Shown here one piece after another: positions 35,889-46,985 of a stretch of 64,000 bases of DNA. The position numbers and the translations under genes were made by a program. The DNA comes from Antedon mediterranea (taxonomy: Eukaryota; Echinodermata; Crinoidea; Comatulida; Antedonidae): assembly GCF_964355755.1 (NCBI RefSeq), contig NC_092670.1, positions 20,583,201 to 20,647,200 on the forward strand, given 5' to 3'. Within the stretch, counting starts at the first letter, position 1. Each line of letters starts with the position of its first letter. Under the pieces are notes generated by a model, which did not search any database, was not told the DNA's origin, and saw only the letters and a list, made by a program, of their open reading frames with translations.

Positions 35889-38800
35889 TTAGAGTTCATC
35901 TTTCTTCACTTCTTCTGTTTCCTCTTCTCCTTCATCACCTTCCTCATCACCTAAATCTTCCATCTCCTGAAAAATCAAAACGGATCAAATATTAGAATTT
36001 GTTTGTTTATGACATAGCAGATGTGTACCTCTCTTGTTCTTGCTTTGAGATGTAATCAAGGTGTCATTTGTTCCAGTACCTTTGTATTACATAGTGGATA
36101 TCTGTATCTATAAAAACAGTAGTGCTGTTATTATTGCTTAGGTCGGTTGAGCCATGTTTAAGATGTCCATTTCTTTCCAACCCAGCTAGTGGGTTTAAGA
36201 TATATATTTCTTTTCCACTAGGCTAGTGGGAGGATATCCATTTCTTTTCCAGTAGGCTAGTGGGTTTAGAATATCCATTTCTTTTCCAGTAGGCTAGTGG
36301 GTTTAATATATCTATTTCTTTTCCACTAGGCTAGTGGGTTTAGGATATTCCTTTCTTTTCCACTAGGTTAGTGGGTTTAATATATCTATTTCTTTTCCAC
36401 TAGCCTAGTGGGTTTAAGATATCCATTTCTTTTGCAGTAGCCTATTGGGTTTAAGATATCCATTTCTTTTCCACTAGGCTAGTGGGTTTTGAATGATTTT
36501 GTAGACTTACCTCATCTGATGGTCCAGATCCATCTTTACCACCACTTTCTATAAACTTGGTTAAACCTTCTAGAGTTCTTTCACCATTATAATCTACAAC
36601 CTAGGAAAAATATATAAAGATATTAGCAAATGTATTCCACATGTTTACCACTAAGCCAATACTAATTATGTAACTTTGGTAATTGTTTATAATTAAGGAC
36701 CAGCATTGTGATGTATGTGGGTACAAGGCCATTTTGTATTTTGCACCAAGACTGGTCCCATACATGGTCAGCCAGTATAAACATGTTTTGTGTATAGCGT
36801 AGACATTTAATGGTGATCTCTCATTACATCAAGACATTCACATGGTTTCTTTTAGTACTGTATATAATTTGATTGAGCACTTACTTCATTAGTTTCTTTA
36901 AGGAAATATTTGAGGGTAGGGAAGCTTCTAATTTGAACATCTTCAAGCTCGTTAGTTGTTGAATCCATCTTAGCAATTACAATATCATCGCTACTTTCAA
37001 ACTTTTCTGCTAATTCATCATATATTGGAGCGAGTGCTTTGCAGTGACCGCACCATGGTGCATCTACATGACAAATTAATATTTAAACTTTAGTAACAGA
37101 CAACAATTCTTGAAATTAATCACATAAACCTATTTATACTATGTAAAGCTGTCTACACTTTGTGACCAAAAAATGCATGCACCCACATATGGACATGATC
37201 ATATCATGACTATATTTGGGTATATCACTACCATATTTGGGTATGTCACTACCATATTTAGGTATATCACTACCATATTTGGCTATATCACTACCATATT
37301 TGGGTATATCACTACCAGTACTTACAAAATTCTACAAGTACATTCTTTGTTGTATCATATGCAACATCAGCAAAATTCTTTCCTACTAGAACTTTCACTG
37401 GGTTCTTATCCCAATCTTCTGGGATTTCTTCAGTCATAAGATGGGGCTAAAAAGAGAAAGAAAATCATCTTAAGTATTTAAATATTATTATAATATATAA
37501 ACCTAGAATATGATTAGTACAGTACAACCTCTATTAAGCTATGTCTACACTATCAAACTCGATGTGCCCATATATGAACATGCTAATGTCATATCACCAC
37601 ATCACTACCATATTTGAGCACTTTTTAGTCAAACTAGTTTGATAGTGTAGACAGAGCTTTTGTGTCTCCTGAATAGGGGAATGGCTGTAGCTTTTTAACA
37701 TACTGTATATTAACAGCCCCTCATTTCATCTGTCCCCCAGAAGAGAAGGATTCTACAGCATTTCAGATACTACATTTTCAATAAAGCCTTTTTTCTATGC
37801 AACATTTACTCATTATTTCAGTATGAACACACCTTGAGATCTCCAGATTGGTAGCTTGCTACAAATGTCTTTATGTTATCTGTTGTAAGATCTTCGAAGT
37901 CTGGTTTATACTTTTTCATGTCACCGTCCAATGTGATGAGGCGGATTGATGGCAGTTCATCTTCTTTCAGGCCAAAGTACTCAAGTATACGGCTGTTGGT
38001 TTCAACGGCAGCATCGATGAATACAAACAATACCTATACAAAAATAATTAGGATGTTCATTGAATCATTTCATTATTCAAATAAAAAAAAACTTTTGTCT
38101 ATATTTATAAACAGTAATAAAATTTGAAATGTGTTGTTTGATAAACTAATAAGAAACACAAGTTTAGGACAAGTAAACATTTAAAAAATATCAAATTATG
38201 AGACAAGACTCAATGCCTACCAACTCAAGTACAAATAACCGTTCTTACTTTTCCTTTGAAGTCACCGGCAGCTGCTTTGAAGTTATCGTATGTGGTTTGG
38301 TAATGGTCAGCATCTTTCTTGACAAAGAGAAGAAGGTGGACTTTGACGGCACCTCCGAAAATCTTTTGTGCAGACTGTAAATAAAAGTATATACAAAATT
38401 TAGCATAAATAACACTGGAATTATGCTGCTTGTGTACCAATTATTTATTTGGCATTCTGGCGCGGGAGTCGCAAATCAGGAACCACACTGAAGGACGTGC
38501 AGAAAGTTTACATTAATTCTGGAATTATGCTGTTTTTGTACCAATTATTATTTTGTATTCATTTGGCATGCTGGCTTAGGAGTCGCAAAAGCAAGGACCT
38601 CACTGAAGGACGTGCAGTTCCCTATCATCAGTAGTCTTGTTACAATACTAACCTGTTCCGTGAATTCAATGACAAGTGGAAGACTGTTTTCAGTGACGAA
38701 GGTAGAGATGGCTTCAGAGTTGTATTCACCATCATATACTGCTTTCAAATCATCAAACTAAAAAAATTAATAAGATTTGTATAATTAATTAATAATAATC

Positions 38801-41800
38801 AATTTTACTTGCTTGGCTGCTATTGTTTCTTCATATGGTGTAAAATTCAGTTCAGTTTCAGTTGTATTTCACAGAGCATATTACACTATATATACATTTA
38901 TACTTATAAGTAATAATAAAACATTTGATTGTGTGTGGAGATTACAATAGGCCATAATGGTTATATTTAGGAGAGCTTCCCATACTTACATTCTTGAGAA
39001 GAACAATGCCACTGTTGCCAGTAACCTCATAAGTGGTCAAGAGTTCTGCATTACTGGTCATGCCAAATGGGATGTCGTCCATTCCACCGGCAGCTTCTAA
39101 AAATGCTTTGGCTTCTGCGCTTTCGATATCCTTGAAAAGACCAATGACAACTACTTCTTGGTCTTTACGCAACTTCTCTACGTCATCAGCGGATTCAAGA
39201 GTTGTTGCTGGTGGTCCGGTCTTCTTTTTAAGCCAGTTGATGATCTCCTTTGTTGTTCTTCCACCTTTAATAAATCATTGCATTACAAGTAATCTTAGAA
39301 TAAATTCTAATTTAATTATTTCAAATTAAAGTTTAAAAAGTTAATTATATCTACCTCCATACTCAGTTGCTTTTCCGTTTCGGAAGAACTTCAGAGTGGG
39401 ATAACCTCTGACCTCAAACTTGGCAGCCAAATCTGAGTTTTCTGTAGCATCAACCTTGCCAAGTTTAATTTCTGAGCCTTCTTTCTCAAGGTCCTGAGCA
39501 GCTTTGGCATATTCTGGTGCCAATGCTTTGCAGTGGCCACACCATGGAGCATCTACCAAAAAGAAACAAATATATTATTATTTATACTGAATCATTTCAA
39601 AGATTGAGTGATTTAAAAAAAGCCACAAACACAAAGCAAACTGCACGAATCCATATGGCTAAACTCATTTTGTAGATTTACTATCTATTCTATTGTAGCG
39701 CTACTTACTAAACAAATCAAAACCACAAGAGCACTCCCATACAATTACTACTCTAATGCATTTCCACAAGGAGAAAAAATAATTAAATTAAAGCCAAGAT
39801 AAAGATCTGATTAATACAGATTATGTTCACAATATGGCAATTTTCACGCTTCAGTAATTACTGAGGTTATTATACGTGGCAATTTCAAATGTATGTGAAT
39901 GTAGTGTGACCCTGTCCACATGGTGGTAATGTACAAATAATTGCTTAATTATTACTAATAATAATAATAATAATAATAAGCAGATGTTGAATACAACTTG
40001 TTCATCTTTTGTTTGAATGAAAGAAGAAAAAAATTGAAATGTTTGATGTAAACTGACTTTATTATAAAAAACAAAAATTACATTTTAATTAAAAATTATA
40101 AATGTTGAATTATGAAAGTATACACAATATAAATAATAACCAGCTGGTATATACAAGCATATGGAAGTTAGCAAATATTGATTGTTGTTATCAATGGACT
40201 GGTAAACGGCTTAGCAATTAAGGATGGCAATTAAAGGCCCTTCCCCAGTGTACTCAAGGAAGGTGCTATTACTCAAGCAGAGGAAGGTGCTACTATTCAA
40301 GAATGAACAAATATGATAGGCTAGGCTCATGGTCTTTTACTTATTGACCTTGAATCTCAATGAGTTAATTACAGTATCAAACTGCAAATATAATAAGGTT
40401 AAACAAACATTTCCAAAAAGCAACTTTTATAAGAAATTACCCTTGCAGGTATTATAGAGGACCACCAAATCTGTTCAGGAGAGATACACTGTATTGTCCC
40501 CGCATAAATGAACAAAATTCTGTTGATCAACAACAATACATGTTTTGAAAATGTATTACGAGTATCAAGTGACAATTCAAAATACTAGATGATTCACGCC
40601 TTATTTATAGCAACTAAAAGGATACATCTGATTAACCAAACAATGCAATAATTTGTCGAACATAATTTGAAGATTTAAAGAACAATAACTGGATTTAGAA
40701 AAGAAGAATAGCGAATTGTTCAACTGTGTTGATAGAGCACATGGAGTTATAAATGATAACAAGTACTTATATCCTGTTCTCAAAACTTCTGATCTACTAT
40801 CTAGGTCCAGCACAAGGCCACTATCTTAGTATCTTAGTAAAGACACATGTAACTAATTGATTTCAATCTGTATGGAATGTTCATTCATGTATACAAATAA
40901 TTGTTATATTTTTTTTTTACTTTCGTTTTTGTTTTAGAGAAGCGAGTGTATTCTTGTATTTGGTTTAAAGTTACTGTCTTTAAAAGATTGGACTCTTTCA
41001 CCGTTTCAAATTATCTTATAAACCTACATATTATTATTACATTTTTAAAAAATGGATAGCTTTATATTATAGTTCACTTCCAATCCAAGATTCCTGGTTT
41101 CAAGTCTTTGATCAAAAGTTAATACAACAAAAATAAAAAAAAGTTATTGTGCAAATCATTCAAATCTTGCATAATAATATTAACTGTGTAGGAGGCAAGT
41201 ACATGGCAATAATAATTACGCCGTGGTTAGGATTCCGGCACCGGAACTCAACTGCCCAGCGTTAGGGAATCCGACACGCTATTGCGCATGCCCAGAGCGA
41301 GGTAATCGGCGACTCTACATACTTCAACAGCGATGGATCATTTCATAGCTGCGCCACACGGCGAACTAGCCTAGATGCCTACTAATACTACGGGATCCAC
41401 TAATCTAGGCTAGGTCTACCAGTTAGACGTGACCAGTGGGGCCTATTTATTTTGTAATTAAAAAGTGGTTGCTTCATTCATATATAAACTTTATATCATT
41501 ATCAATTATATAATTACATGACTAGTTTTATGATTTTTCATAACGCATTATACTGTACATAACAACATGCAATCACAAGTTGATTTGTTGACGGCAGCCA
41601 CCGCGTGGATGTGAAAAAACTGTTCGGAAAGTCAGGGTCGCAACGCTAAAAACAGCATTACGATTCTTAGATAGATACTGATACTTATTAATATCATTAT
41701 AATTATTTTAACGCGTGGCGTAGTATTATTTTAATTATTAATTAATTCATTCATGTATGGCATAGGCCAAGTTTCATCCATCGCTCTCTCGCTCGCGCAA

Positions 41801-42618
41801 CGACTATTATTATATCTGGGCTACAGTAAATCCCTATAACACTCCGACTTTCTCTGTGGTGTGTGTGGCACTATATATTAGTGCAAGCTATAATTCACTT
41901 CCCAGAGCTCTGGGCATGCGCAATAGCGCGTCGGATTCCCTAACGGTGGGCAGTTGAGTTCCGGTGCCGGAATCCTAACCACGGCGTAATAATTATGATG
42001 GTAATATAAATATTTTATTTTTAAAAAGGTTTTTACTTTAGTGCAATGGTATACGATTCAGTCGGTTCTTTGAGCAATTCATAAAAGAAACTGTAATTAC
42101 AATGCACATCTTATTCGTATACAGTACTAAACGTTTTTAATGGTAATGTATACCACCACCAATCATATGCACTCATTTAACACCTCATCATCAACCCCCC
42201 ACATTGATCATTCATTGTCACATTTTGACATGACACCAGATTGATCACACGCAGGGCGGCTCAAAGCAAGGAATCATCTTCTGTGGCTGCTGAAAACCTC
42301 TACCTACACATTTTTTAAGCCTATCAAGCATTTATAGTAAATCTCTAGGCACAGGCTTAGATAATTTTAGGCGATAAGCTAGGCCTAGCCTAGGCCCAGT
42401 TCATTATAAATATCAACAAGCGACTTTTTTGAAAAATGAAATCGCTCGATCGTCGAGGCCCGAGGCTACTTACAGAATTCGACTAAGATAAATTCGGTTG
42501 AATCAATTACTTCTTGGAAGTTTGAATCTCCAAGCACAAGCACTCCTTCTTCTTTAGGAACATCTTCTGATAATGCAATGCTTGCAAAAGCAAAAATTAA
42601 TAGCGTAACAGCCTTCAT
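35889..42618 (-). CDS. P4HB: protein disulfide isomerase (PDIA1/P4HB type)
   Basis: The gene has ten exons, in coding order: 42474-42618, 39355-39552, 38990-39264, 38653-38757, 38249-38374, 37833-38033, 37326-37446, 36885-37063, 36511-36600 and 35889-35966. They give 505 aa (human 508). The enzyme forms, breaks and rearranges disulfides of secretory proteins in the ER, and P4HB is also the beta subunit of collagen prolyl 4-hydroxylase. Residues 1-17 are a signal peptide ([17 protein letters not shown]). Both thioredoxin active sites are intact: APWCGHCK with C53/C56 in domain a and C395/C398 in domain a'. In both, the intron splits the Tyr codon before APWCGHC. Domains b and b' lie between. 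The acidic tail ends in the ER-retention signal KDEL. A TATA box and an ERSE-like site lie upstream. Intron 1 (2.9 kb) holds a long-armed MITE. Confidence 0.97.
36163..36490 (+). repeat. 37-bp CTAGTGGG minisatellite in the last PDI intron
   Basis: About nine units of TTTCTTTTCCACTAGGCTAG plus TGGGTTTAAGATATCCA fill most of the intron between the last two coding exons. Each unit contains the imperfect palindrome CCACTAGGCTAGTGG. The repeats are contiguous with no spacers, unlike a CRISPR array. Confidence 0.9.
37147..37318. mobile_element. palindromic MITE, family A copy 6, expanded centre
   Basis: AGCTGTCTACACTTTGTGAC opens the element, and five or more ATCACTACCATATT units fill its centre. 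It ends directly against the donor of the PDI exon at 37326-37446 and has no right arm, so it sits within 10 bp of a functional splice site. Confidence 0.65.
37547..37658. mobile_element. palindromic MITE, family A copy 7
   Basis: Both arms are good: AGCTATGTCTACACTATCAA on the left and TTTGATAGTGTAGACAGAGCT on the right, read as left and right halves of one palindrome. Pogo-like end sequence lies on both sides (ACAGTACAACCTCTATTA and TGTCTCCTGAATAGGGGA), which suggests insertion into an older element. Confidence 0.7.
41215..41990. mobile_element. 776-bp MITE with 84-bp inverted arms (PDI intron 1)
   Basis: The arms 41215-41298 and 41907-41990 are inverse copies with two mismatches in 84 positions. 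They begin ATTACGCCGTGGTTAGGATT and include TTCCGGCACCGGAACTC and ATTGCGCATGCCCAGAGC. The arms are GC-rich against an AT-rich interior with no coding capacity. The flanks are AT-rich, so the target duplication cannot be fixed. Confidence 0.8.
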
Positions 42619-42706
42619 GTTGTGTGATTATAGTTGAATTCTTAGCTAGCGATGTTTGAGATCGACTTGCTTCGTGGCAAAAGAGACCGACAAAATTGAG
42701 CATGCG

Positions 42707-42716
42707 TATTTATATA
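42707..42716 (-). promoter_or_regulatory. P4HB: TATA box of the PDI gene
   Basis: TATATAAATA on the minus strand lies 89 bp before the start codon. It would place transcription start near 42680 and give a 5'UTR of about 60 nt. Confidence 0.6.
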
Positions 42717-42759
42717 GCGCCCTCAGACCACTTCGGAAATGAGATTTTCTGATAGTGTA

Positions 42760-42778
42760 TGTGGTGTTTTCTGATTGG
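42760..42778 (-). promoter_or_regulatory. ER stress response element-like site
   Basis: On the minus strand, CCAAT (42774-42778), exactly nine bases, then CCACA (42760-42764). This matches the ERSE consensus CCAAT-N9-CCACG except for the last base. It sits 44 bp upstream of the TATA box, where NF-Y and ATF6 would be expected to act on an ER chaperone gene. Confidence 0.55.
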
Positions 42779-43520
42779 TTAAAATCCTTTAAGTTCCTTT
42801 TATCTCCATATATTTTATAAGTCATCACAGATAATATGTGTCAAACATTCATTATCGCTAGGTACACGTGGTATTCATCTTAATACTAATAAATAAATAA
42901 ATAAATATTGCTTTAGTACATTGACGATCACTAATTGATTAAATATGTACATTTATCTACAATGCAAATAAAATTTAAATTGTAATATGTTATACGTATA
43001 TGTACTTAAGTACTTACTTTTTGTTTGCCGAATTGTATTAATTAAACATTGTCGAATACTTATTCATTTATTATCATTAAGAGAGTTTATTCGTATTATT
43101 TATTTCTAATTCAGTTTCGTTTAGTTAGAATATGGAGATTCAAGATTCAAGAAATTGTATTGGTCCACTTAAAATGGAAATTTGTTTTGCTTGGCATAAT
43201 TACGACAATAAAACTACAAGGAAAAATACATCATATTGCAAACAAGTTGTACTGTTAATAGGCGGCCAATGTTAAAATACTGTTAAAAAACTGTTTAAAA
43301 CGCATATTGCAAAAACGCCATAGGCCAATGGAAAATGATTAAAAATTCAAAAGAAAAATTACAATATAAATAAATGATTATCGTCGAACGTTTGAATTAT
43401 ACATAATGAATGCTAGGTCCGTACATTAACAAAGGTAAAAGGACTTCCTATTTTTATTTTAAATTAGTTAAAGATGGGGCATGGATATAAAAAATAAAAA
43501 CATTATTTTTTACCTCCATG
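42779..43520. other. intergenic gap upstream of PDI
   Basis: AT-rich sequence between the PDI promoter and the 3' end of the LINE. A short open frame at 43049-43258 (+) has no recognised similarity. Confidence 0.4.
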
Positions 43521-44755
43521 TAGTCATAGTCATAGTCATATAGTCATATATACTTTATTGTCCATTTAAAAAACAGAAATGTGATTTGAAAACTGGCAAA
43601 ATACAAAAATATAAAATACAATTTACAAAAACACACACAAAAAGTTAAGAGGCTAAAAATTGTTAAAATTAGATAAAAATTATCGGTTAAATTTTACCTT
43701 TGTACTCTGGAGTTATATAAGTGTATAGCATTAGGTACAAACGAGCACATAAACCGTTTTGTTTTGGTATTAAGTGCACGTAGTCTTATGCCAGAATTCA
43801 TGAGAGCAAATTGTTTGTGAAGAGGATGTGTTTCATCATCAATGATACTTTTTACTTTTTTTAACACATTTTCTTTATAAAAGGATTCAACATCAGGTAA
43901 GTGCTCTCCTACTAGTCTAATTGCTCTATTTCCTATTCGATTAAGTTTAATTTTATCTTTTTGCATTATTGTATTACCATAAAAACAAACATTACAAAAA
44001 AGTATTACACTGAGAATTACAGAGTTATAAAACAATTTAAGTATAGTTTTGTCAATTTGTAGGTACTTCATTTTTCTTAAAATAAACATCCTTTGGTTGG
44101 CTTTGCATGTGGCTTTATTTACATTATTTATCCAATTTAGCTTATTGTCAATTATACAACCCAGATATTTGTACTCATTTACTACTTCAATCTCATTTTC
44201 ATTTATAATCAGAGGTTCTAAGGGTTCTTTAATTTTCCTAAAATCAATTTGCATTTCTTTTGTTTTCTTTATGTTTAGTTTCAGGTTGTTATTGCAGCAC
44301 CAGTGATAAAAATCACATCCTAGTTGTCTATAGCTTGTTTCATCATTGCCAGTAATGTATCCAGTGATGACTGTGTCATCTGCATATTTTACTATACAAC
44401 ATTCATTTGAATTGGCTCTGAAACTGCTGGTGAACAGTGAAAACAACATTGGGGAGATAACAGACCCTTGTGGCGTGCCAATGCTAACAGTTCTTTTATC
44501 AGATAAAATACCATTTAGTTTAACATACTGGAACCTTTTTGTTAAGAAATTATATATCCATGAAGTCAATGTGTCGTTTACGTTCATTTCTTTAAGTTTG
44601 CGTACTAATGAACCAGGTTCAACGGTATTAAAAGCACTAGAAAAATCTATATACAAACATCTTACATATGATTTAGGCACATCTAAATGTTGGTAAATGT
44701 ATGGGGTATGTAAAAGCGTAGATAACGCCAAGGACGTGTGGAGTAGTAGTGACAT
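43521..44755 (-). mobile_element. 5'-truncated LINE with open reverse transcriptase ORF
   Basis: A 353-aa open frame (43694-44755) holds the palm part of a non-LTR reverse transcriptase. Motif A is LYIDFSSAFNTV, motif B is IGTPQGSVISPMLFSLF and motif C is KYADDTVITG, followed by thumb-like sequence and a C-terminus ending HLYNSRVQR. The fingers region and any endonuclease upstream are missing, so this is a dead-on-arrival copy. The 3' end, after an AATAAAG stretch, is a run of TATGACTA-type microsatellite (43521-43552), as in L2/Rex1/CR1-like LINEs. The clade is a guess from motif style. The frame has no stop, so the insertion is fairly young. The exact 5' junction was not fixed, and no target duplication was found. 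Confidence 0.85.
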
Positions 44756-45575
44756 GGATTAAACAACGCCACTGCCTAGTCTACACGCAAAGGCCCAGGG
44801 ACTACGCAAAGCGTAATTACCCAGCTTTACAGCGTAATACAACGTGTGAATTTATATAAGTTCGTACCGTTTTGGTGAAGTTTGTGTGTAAACTTTTGTC
44901 ACGCCTCACTTAGCACCATTGTTTTGATTGGCTGACATGGAATGACCTTTCATAGTTTCAGAAGCAGCAGAGCATGTCGAAAAAAAAATGAAAGAATAAC
45001 GTGTGACACACACCGGCTTCGTCGATCGCGCGCGAAGGCCTAACCTACCTAGGTAGGCCCTAAAAATATTATATCGACCTGGTTGATCATTTTACTTACA
45101 ATTATGTTAAATAAAGAATTATATAGGCTAGAGCTAGGCTTTATTTGGATCACATCGATGTTTAGTTTTAGGTACTCTATAGGTCTACACGGTGTGCTAG
45201 AGAGTAGCTAGTAGTAGTAGGCCTACTCAACAATGACTCATGCCTGCTTTTTATTTAGTCTGTACTTTCGCACCATCGGCCGGGCATAACAGGCCTAGGC
45301 CGTAGTCATAATCTCTCTAGCTAGGCTAGGCCCTACTACCTGTTTGTAGTTTAACAATACAGTCATTTTCTTTCCACTTTTAAAGAAAAGGTTAAAACGT
45401 CAACAAGCAAAGATGAGACTAGCCCCACTACTACCAGCACAGAAAATATGTGCAGATAAGCTCAATTACAACACGTGTGTGTAAAGCTGGTATGAAAGCG
45501 CCAGCTTCATGTTACACAACAGCCTTAAAAACTCTTCGTAAACTGCACATATATTTTTGGAGATCGATCATCGGC
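44756..45575. other. intergenic sequence and 5' region of RPUSD1
   Basis: The stretch is relatively rich in AGGCCTAG words (45040-45340). It contains the presumed RPUSD1 promoter and 5'UTR. An ATG at 45450 is in frame with the gene but is not favoured as the start. Confidence 0.4.
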
Positions 45576-46985
45576 ATGAACCAGGCAGCCACCATCGATA
45601 ATCTAAATATTCTATACAAAAGTGACAACTATATTGTTGTTAACAAACACTATGATATCAAAATTAACAGCAACGATGATGAAGATAGAGTTACAGTAGC
45701 CAAACAACTAGGCAAGATGTATCCAGATCTAGTTGACACGTCTATTGAGCATCAGTTTAGGTAAAAACAGTTTGAAAATAATATGCTGCAGTATATCTTG
45801 CTATACCTTATTGCCATTCAGTGCATATATGTATACAGTGTATACTCTTTCTTCACTAACAATAACATTAACAAACGAATATAAGATTCACCCTCTCAAA
45901 AGCACTTAATGAATTATATTTTCTGAATTGTGTATTTTGTATTAACTTTAGGTTTGTTCATCGGCTTGACTATTCAACAAGTGGCGCTGTTGCTGTTGCA
46001 CTAAATCGTAAAGCTGCTGGTGATGCCATGTCAAAGTTCAAAAAGCATCTGGTAACTAAGGAGTATGTAGCATTGGTATGTTTATCATTACCTTGACAAC
46101 ATCAGCATCTATCTAGCAAGTTAAATGTTTTCTTCAATATTTTATGTTAATTTTACAGGTCAGAGGTCATGTTAAAGTTGATCACATGACAATTACGAAA
46201 GCAATATGCCCAGAAACAAAAGAAGGATTTACTCACATGATGAGAATTGCTGATGATGATGATGTTAAAAAAGGAGGATGCAAAGTTCAAACAGCAAAGA
46301 CGGAATTACTCGTCCTTCAGCGCGGATTGTACGGTGGTGATCCAGTTACCAAGATAAAGCTAGTGCCTTTTACTGGCAAGTTAGAGTTTTGTAATATAGT
46401 AAACTAATCCTCTGTTTTGTGTTATATTATACTACAGTAGAACCCATATTAAGGTTACACCTTCGTGACCCATCAAAGTGGTTCACCCCTTAAATGGTGG
46501 GTTGTAGTGTTAAAACCTACATTGCCCCCCCCCCCTCCTTTATGAAAAGTGTCCCATATACAGTATAGAAGTGTCCCACAGTAGTAGTTGTACTGTATTC
46601 TTATGTATATATTTTTTGGGCCTCCATCCATCTCAGGTTGGTGATATGCTTTTGTACTCCATGCATATAATGTTTAGTAGAACATTTACATTGTTATATA
46701 CGTACCAGTATGACATTAGAACCAGTTCTCAGCATTAACATTGTGGTTTTGTATGTTTCAGGTAGAAGACATCAACTGCGTGTTCACTGTAACAGTGTAG
46801 GTCACACCATACTTGGTGATTACACGTACAGTAATCGCACAGATTTTAAACCATATCGGATGATGTTACATTCGCATAAACTTGTAATCCCATTGGACAA
46901 TGAGAATATTGACATTGATGCGTCTGATCCATTCGTTAAGGAGGTCGATAAAAAGTGGTTACCTCAAGTACAGCCTTTACTTTAA
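45576..46985 (+). CDS. RPUSD1: RNA pseudouridylate synthase domain protein 1 (RluA family)
   Basis: Four exons, 45576-45760, 45952-46075, 46159-46375 and 46762-46985, give 249 aa. RluA-type enzymes isomerise uridine to pseudouridine in RNA, and the substrate of RPUSD1 is not settled. The catalytic motif HRLDYSTSG with nucleophile D68 is intact, as are the LYGGDPVTK and RRHQLRVHC...GHTILGDYTY signatures of the family fold. The start at 45576 (MNQAATIDNLNILYKSDNYI) matches the human N-terminus, which begins a few residues before the same N-L-x-I/V-x-Y-x-S core. The upstream in-frame ATG at 45450 would add 42 residues with an amphipathic, basic look, so a mitochondrial isoform is possible. Human RPUSD1 has a long proline-rich tail that is absent here. 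Intron 3 uses a GC donor. AATAAA lies at 47285-47290. Confidence 0.93.

Noticed and set aside
36163-36490. Regular repeats of about 37 bp that could suggest a CRISPR array
   Set aside because: The repeats are contiguous without unique spacers, they lie in an animal intron and a related decayed array lies nearby.
43694-44755. Reverse transcriptase frame as a host gene
   Set aside because: It begins just before motif A, lacks fingers and endonuclease, and ends in a microsatellite tail, all typical of a 5'-truncated LINE.
45450-45575. Upstream in-frame ATG of RPUSD1
   Set aside because: It would add 42 residues with no counterpart in the human protein. The ATG at 45576 matches the family start, though an alternative targeting isoform is not excluded.
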